36,157 bases of DNA from Bacteroidota bacterium (GCA_030706635.1 JAUZOD010000041.1:1-36157); one strand, 5' to 3'; shown: positions 13,336-23,177, numbered from the stretch's first letter. Notes: generated by a model from the sequence alone, not told the origin. Numbers and translations: made by a program.

Positions 13336-15219
13336 ATGGCCCGTATCATCGCCGTTGTTAACCTCAACCTTTATCTAATCGTGATGAACTATATGGAAGG
13401 GTTGCGTGCGGGAGAATATCTGCTCTATTTTCCTTACTTCCTGGTGATGACACTGGTTATTGATGTCAAAAAGAATTTTACCGAGCTGAAGTTCGTTTAC
13501 CTGATCACGATCATTTCCGTCCTGGTCTGTTTTAATCTGAGCCCGTTTGAAAATTATTACCAGGTTCGTATTGCCGGCATGTTTGCCCGGTTGTATACCA
13601 GTAACCTGGCCATTTCCCTGACCCTTACTTCTTTCTTCTCCTATTTTATTTTCCGGGTAAACAGGGATAATGAAGAAGCCATTCTTAAGGAAAAACATTT
13701 TGTGGATACGATCTACAATACCTCGCTGGACGGCGTATTGATTATGGATGCGGAATACAGAACGATCATCGGTTGTAATAACCGGGCCTGCGAACTGCTG
13801 CAGATCCGGAGTAAAAAGGAAATCGAGGGAACGCCGATAGAACACTGGTTCACCAGCGAGCACATTAAATTGTTCAAAAACATAGAAACGAAGCTGGCCG
13901 ATCTCCAGGCCAGGGATTGGCAGGGAGAGCTGGCCCTCACTTCCAGTGAAAAAACATTTTTTGCCTTTGTCAATATTGTGCCTTTTCTGGACAATAACCG
14001 CCGGTTTTTGAAGATCAGCATCCTGGATCTTTCGGAAATCAAAACGGCGCAGTTCGAACTGATGAAGGCAAAGCAGAAGGCGGAAGTGGCTTCACAGGCC
14101 AAATCAAGATTCCTTTCCAATATGAGCCATGAATTGCGTACGCCGCTGAATGGCATTATCGGAACCTCCAATTTACTATTACAGGAAAATTATCTTCCCG
14201 ATCAGAAATCCCATCTGGACATTCTGAAATATTCTTCGGAACACATGATGATGCTGATCAATGAGATCCTTGATTTCAATAAGATTGAAGTAGGTAAACT
14301 CCAGCTGGGCCAGGAACCCGTTGACCTGAAAAAATTCCTGGAGAAGATCACGCTTCAGTTTGCAGCTCAGGCTCATGCCAAACACATCGGCTTTAAAACG
14401 GACATTGACGAGAATCTCGATATTGAAGTGATGACGGATGAAACGCGCCTGAACCAGGTGTTCAGCAACCTGTTGTCCAATGCCATTAAATTTACCCATT
14501 ACGGGGAGATCGTGGTCGTGGCCCGTAAAATATATTCAACCAGCCAGAAAGCCACCATACAGTTTATGGTCAAGGATACGGGTATCGGCATCCCGGCCAA
14601 TAAGCAACAGGAGATATTTGAAAGCTTCACCCAGGCAGATGTGAATACCACACGCAAATACGGAGGTACCGGTCTGGGTCTTGCCATTACTAAAAAACTG
14701 GTCAGCCTGTTTCATGGGGAACTGCAGCTGGAAAGTGAAGAAGGCAGGGGAAGCACTTTTCATTTCACCCTGAAGCTGACCATCAGTGAAAACCGGAAGC
14801 GTTATATCAATGAGGATAGAGTGAAACAGCTATGCACTTTCCCTGGTGTAAAAGTGATGGTTGCGGAAGACAATGCCATCAATATGTCCATTGCCAGGCG
14901 GTTTCTCACCAAATGGGGAATTGAAGTGAAAGAAGCCTATAATGGAAAACAGGCTGTAGAATTGTTTTCCAAGAATCAATTTGACCTGGTGCTGATTGAC
15001 CTCGAAATGCCCGAAATGGATGGTATTACTGCCCTGGGTGAAATAAAGAAAATCAATCCCTCTGTACCCGCCATCGCCTTCACGGCTGCGGTGTACGACG
15101 ATATGCGCGCCGACCTGCTGCGCAAAGGGTTTATGGAATTCGTGCCGAAACCTTTCCGTCCTGAAGACCTGCACAATAAGATTTCCATACTGCTTTCGGC
15201 AAAAGGCACACCGGTTTAA
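13336..15219 (+). CDS. hybrid sensor histidine kinase (membrane, PAS, HisKA, HATPase_c, receiver)
   Basis: From the first in-frame ATG the protein has 627 residues: four membrane helices (about 1-20, 28-44, 52-66, 88-107), a PAS domain (120-235), HisKA with His265 in SNMSHELRTPLNG, HATPase_c with N382 in LLSNAIKFT, DTGIGIP and YGGTGLGLAI, and a C-terminal receiver with D555 in LVLIDLEMPEMDG and K605. The frame remains open upstream to 13027 and encodes plausible protein (VLWSVYQDIVYSGLDESY, then two more hydrophobic helices), but contains no ATG, GTG or TTG. The true start is thus either non-canonical (for example CTG at 13066) or hidden by a frameshift. The gene is divergent from the Hpt and LytTR genes, its likely partners. 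Confidence 0.92.
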   Translation: MARIIAVVNLNLYLIVMNYMEGLRAGEYLLYFPYFLVMTLVIDVKKNFTELKFVYLITIISVLVCFNLSPFENYYQVRIAGMFARLYTSNLAISLTLTSFFSYFIFRVNRDNEEAILKEKHFVDTIYNTSLDGVLIMDAEYRTIIGCNNRACELLQIRSKKEIEGTPIEHWFTSEHIKLFKNIETKLADLQARDWQGELALTSSEKTFFAFVNIVPFLDNNRRFLKISILDLSEIKTAQFELMKAKQKAEVASQAKSRFLSNMSHELRTPLNGIIGTSNLLLQENYLPDQKSHLDILKYSSEHMMMLINEILDFNKIEVGKLQLGQEPVDLKKFLEKITLQFAAQAHAKHIGFKTDIDENLDIEVMTDETRLNQVFSNLLSNAIKFTHYGEIVVVARKIYSTSQKATIQFMVKDTGIGIPANKQQEIFESFTQADVNTTRKYGGTGLGLAITKKLVSLFHGELQLESEEGRGSTFHFTLKLTISENRKRYINEDRVKQLCTFPGVKVMVAEDNAINMSIARRFLTKWGIEVKEAYNGKQAVELFSKNQFDLVLIDLEMPEMDGITALGEIKKINPSVPAIAFTAAVYDDMRADLLRKGFMEFVPKPFRPEDLHNKISILLSAKGTPV

Positions 15220-15343
15220 ATGCTCCGGACCTAAGCAACAGCATAACAACAACGTACCCCTAACGGTTTGTTAACAATAAAAATTTAGGATTGCGTTAAA
15301 CCCGGCAACATTAAATACGTCTGATATAAAAATCAACGTAATT

Positions 15344-16357
15344 ATGAAAGCAAATAGCATTAACCGGCTGGCTATAATATTATGTGTTGCCTCCGGACTT
15401 TTCTTTTGTTCCTGCAAAAAGGATAATTCTTCAGCAAATTCCGGCAATTCCAATGAGAATGTTTCTGCAGCAGGCGATGATCAGGCGCAGGTTTCCGATG
15501 AATCGGATGCCATTACAGACGACGCCACAACAGCGCTGAACGCCGCATCGAGTTTCTCAGGTGAAGATAACAATGCCGTCTCCCTTTCGGGAAATACAGA
15601 AGTAAATGCGGTCGGAACGGATCAGCAGGTTGGTGCTCAATTTAAGATTCACGGTTTAATCTGTGATGCTACGGTTACTTACGATACATCCAATAATCAG
15701 CGTATTATTACCATTGTATATGATGGCAGCAATTGCCGGGGTAACCGGACGCGCACTGGTACGGTGGTAGTTACTTTGCCCTACGGGCAACATTGGAAAG
15801 ATGCTAATGCGACGGCAACGATTGACGTGCAGCAGTTAAAAATCACCCGGGTACGGGATGGAAGAAGCATTGTGATCAACGGATCCAAAACTTTTACCAA
15901 TGTAAGCGGTGGTTTACTGAAAGATCTGGCTACGCTGGGTTCGATCATTCATACGGTGAAGAGCGATGGCATCTCTGTTACTTTTGATAATGGCAAACAA
16001 AGAGTATGGCATATTTCCAAGCAAAGATTATATACTTACAGCAACGGTATTGTGTTGACCGCTACCGGCACTTATTCTGACGGTACCGATGATAATATCG
16101 CTGAGTGGGGAACCAACCGCTTCGGAAATGCATTCAAAAGTTTAATCAGCGAGCCTAAAATATTTCGTCAGGATTGTGATTTCAGGTTAACGGCCGGACA
16201 AAATACGGTTATTACAGACAGCGGAACATCTGTGATTACCTACGGACTCGACGCCAATGGCGATCCTACAGGCTGTCCCGGTACCGGCAATTACTATTAT
16301 AAACTGGTCTGGACCGGAGTGAATGGCGGAACGTATACGGTGATCCTTCCTTATTGA
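15344..16357 (+). CDS. uncharacterised lipoprotein
   Basis: A 337-residue exported protein: a basic N-terminus and hydrophobic signal lead to FFCSCKKDN, where Cys24 is the probable lipidation site (a typical Bacteroidota SCKKD lipobox). Residues ~28-90 are a low-complexity Ser/Asn/Asp/Ala linker. The remainder is beta-rich, with GLICDATVTYD, IVYDGSNCRGNRTRTGTV, AEWGTNRFGN and a C-terminal repeat of the conserved Cys pattern (CPGTGNYYYKLVWTG). I cannot name the family. Surface or periplasmic location is inferred from the lipobox. A terminator follows. Confidence 0.8.
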   Translation: MKANSINRLAIILCVASGLFFCSCKKDNSSANSGNSNENVSAAGDDQAQVSDESDAITDDATTALNAASSFSGEDNNAVSLSGNTEVNAVGTDQQVGAQFKIHGLICDATVTYDTSNNQRIITIVYDGSNCRGNRTRTGTVVVTLPYGQHWKDANATATIDVQQLKITRVRDGRSIVINGSKTFTNVSGGLLKDLATLGSIIHTVKSDGISVTFDNGKQRVWHISKQRLYTYSNGIVLTATGTYSDGTDDNIAEWGTNRFGNAFKSLISEPKIFRQDCDFRLTAGQNTVITDSGTSVITYGLDANGDPTGCPGTGNYYYKLVWTGVNGGTYTVILPY

Positions 16358-16383
16358 TCCGTGCTTTGGTTTTAATAAAAAAG

Positions 16384-16405
16384 ACCCGCCTCTCCAGAGA
16401 CGGGT
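16384..16405. terminator. bidirectional terminator between convergent genes
   Basis: Stem acccg..ctc/gag..cgggt with one internal mismatch, flanked by TTCTTTCTTTTATTT on the plus side and CTTTTTTATT on the minus side. It serves the lipoprotein gene and the convergent flavin oxidoreductase gene. Confidence 0.75.
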
Positions 16406-16443
16406 TCTTTCTTTTATTTAAACGATGCCGAAAAAAAAGAGAA

Positions 16444-17472
16444 TTATTTATGCAGCGCTTTTCTGATTTCCGGCGCTACCTGTGTGCCAAACAATTCAAT
16501 GCAACGCATGATCTTATCATGTGGCATGTTGCCCACACTGATGTGCAGCAGAAAGCGGTCCAGTTTAAACAGCGCCTGCTCGTACAGAATTTTGTCCGTT
16601 ACCTGTTGGGGGCTGCCGACCAATAGAGATCCCTGGATGGACCTGCCGGTTTCAAATTGTGCCCGGTTGGTTGGTGGCCATCCGCGTTCTCTGCCTATCC
16701 GGTTCATGGAATAAGCATAGTAGGGGTAAAATTCATCAGCCGCCTGCTGATCGTTATCGGAAATATATCCGTGTGAATGAACTGCCAGGGGCAGGATTCC
16801 GTGGCCGGCAGCTGCAGAAGTTTTCCGGTATAATTCCACCAGCGGAAGAAATTGGGCCGGATTTCCGCCAATGATGGCCAGCGTAAGGGGTAACCCGAGT
16901 TTGCCGGCTCTGATTACCGATTCCGGAGTGCCACCGACCGCAATCCAGATTGGCAATTTATCGTGAAAGGAGCGTGGGTAAACACCAAGGTTATTGATGG
17001 CAGGCCGGTGGTTTCCCTTCCAGGTAACCTTTTCAGAATTGTTAATCTGTATCAAAAGATCCAGCTTTTCCGAGAACAAATCATCATAGTCTTCCAGTCT
17101 GTATCCGAAAAGCGGAAAGGATTCAATAAAAGAGCCCCGGCCGGCCATAATTTCAGCACGGCCTCCGGATAAAAGGTCAACAGTGGCAAAATCCTGATAC
17201 ACCCGCACCGGGTCATCTGAGCTCAACACGGTAACGGCACTGGATAATTTGATTTTTTGGGTTATGGTCGCAGCTGCACCCAGTACGACCGCCGGGGAGG
17301 AGACGACAAAATCCGGCCGGTGATGCTCGCCAATGGCATAAACATCCAGTCCCAACTGATCGGCCAGCTTAATTTCTTCCATCAGATTCTTTATCCGCTG
17401 ATGGGCCGTGATGGTAATCCCTGATGCCGGATCAGGTGTCAGGTCTGCAAATGTGCTGATACCTAGTTCCAT
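16444..17472 (-). CDS. LLM class flavin-dependent oxidoreductase
   Basis: A bacterial luciferase-like TIM-barrel flavoprotein of 342 residues; the family uses FMNH2 or F420 for monooxygenation, and the substrate here cannot be told. Blocks include [61 protein letters not shown], and [14 protein letters not shown] start at the ATG at 17472 ([10 protein letters not shown]). The frame extends to an ATG at 17517, but a strong -7 box (TACCTTTG, 17498-17491) lies between the two, so the longer form would begin upstream of the promoter. The divergent gene at 17527 shares the short intergenic region. Confidence 0.9.
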   Translation of the reverse strand: MELGISTFADLTPDPASGITITAHQRIKNLMEEIKLADQLGLDVYAIGEHHRPDFVVSSPAVVLGAAATITQKIKLSSAVTVLSSDDPVRVYQDFATVDLLSGGRAEIMAGRGSFIESFPLFGYRLEDYDDLFSEKLDLLIQINNSEKVTWKGNHRPAINNLGVYPRSFHDKLPIWIAVGGTPESVIRAGKLGLPLTLAIIGGNPAQFLPLVELYRKTSAAAGHGILPLAVHSHGYISDNDQQAADEFYPYYAYSMNRIGRERGWPPTNRAQFETGRSIQGSLLVGSPQQVTDKILYEQALFKLDRFLLHISVGNMPHDKIMRCIELFGTQVAPEIRKALHK

Positions 17473-17490
17473 AGAAATTTTATTTGACGG

Positions 17491-17498
17491 CAAAGGTA
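17491..17498 (-). promoter_or_regulatory. -7 box of the LLM oxidoreductase gene
   Basis: TACCTTTG on the minus strand, an exact Bacteroidota -7 match, 18 nt upstream of the chosen start codon. No good -33 TTTG at 19 nt. Confidence 0.5.
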
Positions 17499-17526
17499 AG
17501 ATTGGTATTTTAGTCACCCCGCTAGG

Positions 17527-18030
17527 GTGACCAAAACTTCAATTATTGATTTTTTCAGCAAAGGCAAAGTTGTTTTTGCTACGATTGCTGCGGTCATTAC
17601 GTTCTCTATTACGCTTTACAACCAGTTCAAGTCCACCCCAACCACGGAAATATCCGGATATGTTTCTGCGGACAAAAACAGTATTGTTCCGGTGGATGCC
17701 GTGGTAAAGATCATTAGTCCCGTAACAAAAGAAACGCAAACCGACGCAAAAGGCCGGTTCAAATTTAAACTGCAGAATATACAGAGTGATACTTTCCTCC
17801 TGGTGATTCAGGACAAAAAAACAAATATAGAAACAAAGCAGAATGAGTATGTGAATGCGTCGGAACGCAGAAAAGACATTTTCGTGCTTTTTAATTCTTC
17901 CACGGATGATGAAAAAGTATATGCCCCATTGGGAAAAAGTACTTCCCCTGCTTATTCCAAAAGAAAACCTGAGATACTCAAAGCCCTTCAGCAGATTCGT
18001 TTTTCCATCCCGAAAAGAAGAGCGCGTTGA
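17527..18030 (+). CDS. membrane-anchored protein with carboxypeptidase-regulatory-like domain
   Basis: A 167-residue protein from a GTG start. One transmembrane helix (about residues 14-32, [20 protein letters not shown]) is followed by a beta-sandwich-like region (42-110: [35 protein letters not shown]) resembling CarboxypepD_reg / TonB-plug-type domains. The tail is basic and charged. No catalytic motif is seen. The start is uncertain: the first ATG lies much later, and GTG gives a good short N-terminus before the helix. It is divergent from the oxidoreductase and convergent with the flavoprotein gene at 18072. The function is unknown. Confidence 0.6.
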   Translation: MTKTSIIDFFSKGKVVFATIAAVITFSITLYNQFKSTPTTEISGYVSADKNSIVPVDAVVKIISPVTKETQTDAKGRFKFKLQNIQSDTFLLVIQDKKTNIETKQNEYVNASERRKDIFVLFNSSTDDEKVYAPLGKSTSPAYSKRKPEILKALQQIRFSIPKRRAR

Positions 18031-18071
18031 ATTCGCCGGAGAAACTACTGTTTCTACTCTGGTATTTATAG

Positions 18072-20516
18072 TCAGGTTTTCACCCTGATTCCTTTCGGAT
18101 CGTAGAGTGGTCCGCGGGTCACTTTTGCCGGGACCCAGTTGCCGAATACCAGTATCTCGGCTTGTGTGCCGGCATCAGACAACGCAACAGGAAGGTAGGC
18201 GAAGGCGATGGATGATTTAATATGCGCGCCATAGGAGCCTGAGGTTACTCTTCCCACCACTATGCCACTAACACGCACCGGCTCATTACCGAGGACCACG
18301 GATTTCGGATCATCGAGAATGATCGTCACTAATTTTTTTTCCGGAGTACGGTTTGTCAATATTTTTTTCCCCAGGAACTCTTTATTCTTCGATACGGCAA
18401 AGTGTAATCCTGCTTCGTAAGGCGTTTCATCCGTACTGATATCGGATCCCCAATAGAGATATCCTTTTTCTGATCTCAGGGAGTCAATTGCCTTATAGCC
18501 GCAGGCCACGAGGCCGAAGGGCTGTCCTGCTTTCCACAATTTTTCCCACAGTTCCATGCCATTTTCTGCCGGGGCATACAACTCATATCCCAGCTCTCCG
18601 ACAAAAGTTACCCTGACCATCTGAACGGGGATATTTCCGATATGGGTTTCCCGCATGCTTAAAAATGGAAAAGCCGAGGTGGAGAGATCCTGCGTGGTCA
18701 AAAACGACATTATTTCACGGGTCAATGGTCCCCATATGCCGAAGCAGGTTAATGATGCCGTTACATCTTTCAAAACAACGGATCCGTCAGCGGGGAGGTG
18801 GCCTGTGAGCAACGCCATATCATGGCTGTGCAGTGCGGTACCCGAGATCATGCGGAAAGTCTGCGAATCAATCTGGGTGATGGTTACATCACTTTCAATG
18901 CCGCCGCGTTCATTCAGTATTTGGGTATAAGTAACATGGCCTGGCCCTTTGTTGATTTTATTGGCGCATAAGAATTCCAGAAAAGCTGCTGCTCCCGGTC
19001 CTTTTATTTCGATTTTTGAAAAAGAAGATTCGTCATACAGTCCAGCCTTTTCTCTGGTAGCGATCGCTTCCGTGACGATGGCGGTGCTCCAGTTCTTTCC
19101 GGCCCACCCGGTAGGCCGTAAGGGTTCGTATGCCGGATTTTCATTGGAAGCATAGTAATTTACTCTTTCCCAGCCCGACTTCTCTCCAAACACAGCCCCG
19201 TGTTTCTGGTGCCATGCGTAAGCCGAACTCATCTTCAATGGCCTTCCGGCAATACGATCATCACCCGGATACCGGATATCGTAATAGCTTTCGTAATTTT
19301 CAACTACCCTGGCCAACGTGTAAGCTGAAGATTTATACTGGGGACCAAACCTGCGTACATCCATCTCCCACAGGTCCATGGTTGGATGGCCATCCAGCAA
19401 CCAGGCAGCCATTTCCCTTCCAACGCCACCGGCTCCGGCAATTCCATGGGCGCAGAAGCCTGCCGCCACAAAAAATCCTTTCACCGCGGTAGGTCCCATG
19501 CAGAATTCATTATCGGGTGTGAAGGCTTCAGGTCCGTTGATGATTTTGCGGATGGGCGCGGAGGCCATCGCAGGAACGCGCATCGAAGAATTGATCATGA
19601 TTTCTTCCAGCCGGTCCAGCTCCTCGGGCAGTAATTTTCCGTTGAAATCTTTGGGAACCTGGTCGAGCAACTGGTCATTCAGAAATGCCGGTGCGGACCT
19701 TCTCTCATAGCCGCCCATCAGCAGGCCGGCACCATCTTCCCGGTAATACACCAGATTATCCGGGTCGCGCAGCGTTGGCAGCCTCGGTTCATTTTTCGCA
19801 ATTTTTCTGAACGCCCCGGTAACCAGGTATTGGTGGCTCATGGGAACGATGGGAACACGAACATCAACCAAACGCGCAATCTCTGCTGTGTAGAGTCCGC
19901 AGGCGGCCACCACGTTTTCCGTTTTAATAACTCCCTTATCGGTGGTTACAGATACCACATGGTTGTTTTTTGTATTGATGGCCGTAACCCGGGTTTGCTG
20001 GCATATCTGCACGCCCATGCGTTTTGCTTCTTTGGCCAGGGAGTTGCAAAGCAAGCTGGGATCGAGGTAACCGTCGGTTGACAGATAAGTGCAGGCCAGT
20101 ACATTTTCTATGGACATCAAAGGGAAGAGATCCCGGGCGCGCTCAGGGGAAATTTCTTCTAGTGGCAAACCGAACGTGGTAGCCCAGCCAACCTGTCTTT
20201 TAAGTTCCTGCACCCGTTCCGGCGTGCAGGCCAGCCGGATTCCACCGCATTCAACCCAGCCAGGATCGGTTTCCGGATCGCGGGCCAGTTCTCTGTACAG
20301 TTGCGCGCTGTACATCATCATAGAGGTGAGGGTCACCGATCCCCTTAACTGGCCTACCAGTCCAGCGGAATGAAAAGTGGATCCGCTGGTCAGTTCGCTT
20401 CGTTCCACCAGCACAATATCACGGGCACCTCTAAGCGCTAAATGATAGGCAATGGATGCGCCGGCAACGCCGCCGCCAATGATCACGATGCTGGCCTGGG
20501 AAGGGAAATTATTCAT
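18072..20516 (-). CDS. dimethylglycine/sarcosine dehydrogenase-like flavoprotein with GcvT domain
   Basis: An 814-residue two-part enzyme. The N-terminal DAO-type FAD domain (about 5-370) has SIVIIGGGVAGASIAYHLA and ERSELTSGSTFHSAGLVG, in which the His lies where dimethylglycine dehydrogenases carry covalent FAD. The C-terminal part (about 420-814) is aminomethyltransferase (GcvT)-like, with YDESSFSKIEIKGPGAAAFL, FVGELGYELYAP and DSLRSEKGYLYWGSDI. In this family the oxidative demethylation of an N-methyl glycine hands formaldehyde to tetrahydrofolate. The exact substrate cannot be told from sequence. The ATG at 20516 overlaps the stop of the upstream phosphotransferase gene (ATGA); the longer frame to 20582 lies within that gene. 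Translational coupling with the kinase-like gene is likely. Confidence 0.88.
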   Translation of the reverse strand: MNNFPSQASIVIIGGGVAGASIAYHLALRGARDIVLVERSELTSGSTFHSAGLVGQLRGSVTLTSMMMYSAQLYRELARDPETDPGWVECGGIRLACTPERVQELKRQVGWATTFGLPLEEISPERARDLFPLMSIENVLACTYLSTDGYLDPSLLCNSLAKEAKRMGVQICQQTRVTAINTKNNHVVSVTTDKGVIKTENVVAACGLYTAEIARLVDVRVPIVPMSHQYLVTGAFRKIAKNEPRLPTLRDPDNLVYYREDGAGLLMGGYERRSAPAFLNDQLLDQVPKDFNGKLLPEELDRLEEIMINSSMRVPAMASAPIRKIINGPEAFTPDNEFCMGPTAVKGFFVAAGFCAHGIAGAGGVGREMAAWLLDGHPTMDLWEMDVRRFGPQYKSSAYTLARVVENYESYYDIRYPGDDRIAGRPLKMSSAYAWHQKHGAVFGEKSGWERVNYYASNENPAYEPLRPTGWAGKNWSTAIVTEAIATREKAGLYDESSFSKIEIKGPGAAAFLEFLCANKINKGPGHVTYTQILNERGGIESDVTITQIDSQTFRMISGTALHSHDMALLTGHLPADGSVVLKDVTASLTCFGIWGPLTREIMSFLTTQDLSTSAFPFLSMRETHIGNIPVQMVRVTFVGELGYELYAPAENGMELWEKLWKAGQPFGLVACGYKAIDSLRSEKGYLYWGSDISTDETPYEAGLHFAVSKNKEFLGKKILTNRTPEKKLVTIILDDPKSVVLGNEPVRVSGIVVGRVTSGSYGAHIKSSIAFAYLPVALSDAGTQAEILVFGNWVPAKVTRGPLYDPKGIRVKT

Positions 20517-21436
20517 ATGGTTAAATTTTCTAAAATTTGCTGATAACGATCTCCGCCAAGTTCGGGCAGCACGGAATGCCATTTACGCATACCCCAGGAC
20601 CTGAAATCAAAATCTATTGGTGATACAGCCCCCTGGATAGAAGCCCACAATACCCAGCCAAAGCGGGCAATGACAGACCATGCCCGGGCGCGTGCTATTT
20701 TGGATAGGCTGTGTTTTTCCCAGTAAGCATCACAAAGCGCTGTAAGTTGTCCGTCATCCAAAGCGGTCTCACCCGCCAGGTTTCCAATTTCAAAAGAAGC
20801 TTCGTTCTGACCTGCATATTCATAATCGATGATCCAGATTTTTTTACCGTCATCCAGAAAATTTTCAGCCAGCAGATCATTATTGCAGGGCACTAAATTT
20901 TCGGGGCTTTCCGCAAGCCTTATTTCAAGTTCTGATATCAGGGGCTCCAGATTGATATATTCATCGGGCATGAAATAGCCGGAGTCCAGAACGGTCTTCA
21001 AATATTTTTTCCGGATGGCCGGAAAGTGAAAATATCCCTGGAATTCCGGACCGGTGTGCAAAGCCTTCAGGGCTCCGGCAATTCTCGGAAGTAGTCCGGG
21101 CTGCGAATGAAAATCTGATGCATGCAATGTTTCTGCTTCGACCCAGCGGAGCAACAAAATTTGTTCATCAGGACTGGAATGAATCACCTCGGGTCCGATG
21201 CCGGCCTGATGGGCCCGCAGCGTGTTCACTCTTTCATTCTCCCGGTTGATGCCCAGTAAATCACCCTTGCCGCTACTCACCCGCATCACGTAGCTGTCGC
21301 TGGTGGTATCTATGCGGTAATTCTTATTGGTTAAACCTCCGTTCAGCACACGAATATTTTCCACCGCCGCGAGGCATGGAATCCTGTCCATCATCGTCCT
21401 TAACTCAGAATCCCGGATCATTGAATGCATGGTCAA
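20513..21436 (-). CDS. choline/ethanolamine-kinase-like phosphotransferase
   Basis: A 307-residue soluble protein of the aminoglycoside-phosphotransferase / choline-kinase fold. LNGGLTNKNYRI is the ATP-binding loop seen in LicA- and choline-kinase-type proteins; LVPCNNDLLAENFL is the catalytic loop (the family usually has a His/Cys-xx-D-xxxxN pattern, with D and N present); and IWIIDYEYAGQNEASFEIGN supplies the metal-binding Asp. A small hydroxylated or amine substrate is likely; choline or a related amine is a guess supported by the neighbours. It lies between the permease gene (36-nt gap) and the flavoprotein gene (4-base overlap) on the same strand. Confidence 0.82.
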   Translation of the reverse strand: MTMHSMIRDSELRTMMDRIPCLAAVENIRVLNGGLTNKNYRIDTTSDSYVMRVSSGKGDLLGINRENERVNTLRAHQAGIGPEVIHSSPDEQILLLRWVEAETLHASDFHSQPGLLPRIAGALKALHTGPEFQGYFHFPAIRKKYLKTVLDSGYFMPDEYINLEPLISELEIRLAESPENLVPCNNDLLAENFLDDGKKIWIIDYEYAGQNEASFEIGNLAGETALDDGQLTALCDAYWEKHSLSKIARARAWSVIARFGWVLWASIQGAVSPIDFDFRSWGMRKWHSVLPELGGDRYQQILENLTI

Positions 21437-21472
21437 TCGAACCTGTTAATGAATTGTTTGCCTCCTGCTGAA

Positions 21473-23047
21473 TCAGATTGTTTTTTTTGGACCCGTGAAC
21501 CACTTCTTAACGGAAACATGCCACCATATCCAAAGGATAAGTAAAGTAATACCGACCAGGATCGGCGCATAATTAACAGCCACCCAGGTGAAATCTTTAT
21601 TTCCGGGAACCGCTGCGGGTTCAAATGGAAGAATGAAATAAATGGTAATGAACACGATTTCGGTCAGTGCGATCAGGTTCATCCATTTATATTTATTGCC
21701 CAGGTTCCATTGACCTGCTTTAAAATCATCGCCCGCGCGCCACCGCAGCCAGATGGGTATAAAGAAAGCCAGATAAAGACCGACCACACCAACAGAGACA
21801 ACGGCATAAAAGGCAGTCGGGATACCCCTGGGGCTTTTCCAAAGTGCAGGTAAAGTGATGATCAGACTAACGAGGGAACACATCAATACGGCATTTACCG
21901 GAACGGAATTGCTGCTCACTTTTGACCAGCGTTTAGATCCAGGGATAGCGCCGTCCCGGGAAAAAGCAAACATCATCCGGGAGCAGGAGGTCAGGCATGC
22001 CGTTGCGCAAAACAACTGGCCAGCGGTAGAGATGATCAGCACCAGTTTGCACATGGCCGGAGTTAGTGCATGGAATAAAATGGCAATTACGGAACCGCCG
22101 CCAAACGGATTCACAGCCGGATCGAAAGAACTTACAATATCCGGTTTTGTAGCGGCGTATAAAAGAGCCAGCAGCAGAATATAACCGCCGATGGCTGAAT
22201 AGAATATCGATTTCCAGATCCCTTTGGCCGAGGATAAATGGGCCGACTGCGTTTCCTCAGACAGATGCGCAGACGCGTCAAAACCGGTGATGGTATACTG
22301 CGTTAACAGAAAGCCCATGGGCAGCACATATAACCAGTACATCCTGCTGCCCTCGAAACCGGAATTATTTATCTTGTTGCTGAACATCCAGCCCAGGCTT
22401 TGGTGTTCAGCCGGGGTGATGATCAGGATGCCGATGATCAGGGCAGCACCGAATACATGCCACCATACCGACACGTTATTCATCAGGGCCTGTATCTGGC
22501 TGCTGAGCACATTGAACACAGTGATCAGTACCAGGATAATTAAAAACCAGAAAAATTGCTGTTTGATATAATCCCCATGCAAGAAATCAGTGGCATAGGA
22601 GGGGTAGCAGAGTCCGAGTGTGATGTTCAGGAAAGTGGCTGCACCATAAACGACTGATGCCGTTATGGCCAGCAGTCCGATCAGGTTGAGCCAGCCGGTG
22701 AAAAATCCAGCTTTTGCTCCGCCGAGTTTGGACGCCCACCAGTAAATACCACCGGATGTGGGGTAGGCAGAAGCCAGTTCAGACATGCAGAAACCGATGA
22801 TCAGAATCAACACAGAAATCAGCGGCCAGCCAATAGAAATGGCCACGGGCCCCCCATTATTCCAGGCCTGGGCGAATGTGGTAAAGCATCCGCTCAATAT
22901 GGAAATGATGGAAAATGAAATGGCGAAATTGGAAAAAGCGGACCAGGACCTTTTGAGTTCCTGTTTATAACCAAGAGCGGCCAGAAGTTGTTCGTCATCA
23001 GAAACGGGCACCGATTTGTCGGTCGGGTCTTCGGGTTTTTGCAGCAT
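21473..23047 (-). CDS. APC-superfamily amino acid/amine permease
   Basis: A 524-residue inner-membrane transporter with about twelve helices. A charged N-terminus (YKQELKRSWSAFSNFAISFS) precedes the first helix, and CMSELASAYPTSGGIYWWAS is the helix 1-3 signature of the family. Other blocks are FDASAHLSEETQSAHLSSAKG and SCSRMMFAFSRDGAIPG, which place it nearest the GABA/choline/polyamine permeases of eukaryotic-type (ACT) APC transporters. The substrate is probably an amine or amino acid. It starts a likely operon with the phosphotransferase and dehydrogenase genes; a terminator separates it from the methyltransferase gene upstream. Confidence 0.9.
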   Translation of the reverse strand: MLQKPEDPTDKSVPVSDDEQLLAALGYKQELKRSWSAFSNFAISFSIISILSGCFTTFAQAWNNGGPVAISIGWPLISVLILIIGFCMSELASAYPTSGGIYWWASKLGGAKAGFFTGWLNLIGLLAITASVVYGAATFLNITLGLCYPSYATDFLHGDYIKQQFFWFLIILVLITVFNVLSSQIQALMNNVSVWWHVFGAALIIGILIITPAEHQSLGWMFSNKINNSGFEGSRMYWLYVLPMGFLLTQYTITGFDASAHLSEETQSAHLSSAKGIWKSIFYSAIGGYILLLALLYAATKPDIVSSFDPAVNPFGGGSVIAILFHALTPAMCKLVLIISTAGQLFCATACLTSCSRMMFAFSRDGAIPGSKRWSKVSSNSVPVNAVLMCSLVSLIITLPALWKSPRGIPTAFYAVVSVGVVGLYLAFFIPIWLRWRAGDDFKAGQWNLGNKYKWMNLIALTEIVFITIYFILPFEPAAVPGNKDFTWVAVNYAPILVGITLLILWIWWHVSVKKWFTGPKKTI

Positions 23048-23051
23048 ATTT

Positions 23052-23059
23052 CAAATATA
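23052..23059 (-). promoter_or_regulatory. -7 box before the permease gene
   Basis: TATATTTG on the minus strand, only 4 nt before the annotated permease ATG at 23047. If real, the mRNA would be nearly leaderless, so the box may be chance. Confidence 0.3.
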
Positions 23060-23081
23060 TGAGTATTACGAATGCGAAAAA

Positions 23082-23108
23082 AGGACAGGATGGAAATCAT
23101 CCTGTCCT
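23082..23108 (-). terminator. terminator of the MetE-like gene
   Basis: Perfect 11-bp stem aggacaggatg/catcctgtcct with a 5-nt loop, followed on the minus strand by TTTTTTCG. It lies between the MetE-like gene and the permease gene. Confidence 0.85.
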
Positions 23109-23177
23109 GCAGAAGGATCTGGTTTTTGGGAGGGCTGATTTGCCGCTGTATACCGATGTGTTGACTGAAAATAAAAA

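Noticed and set aside
17473-17517. Longer N-terminus for the LLM oxidoreductase (start 17517)
   Set aside because: A TACCTTTG promoter box lies within the extension, and the extra residues are unlike the family.
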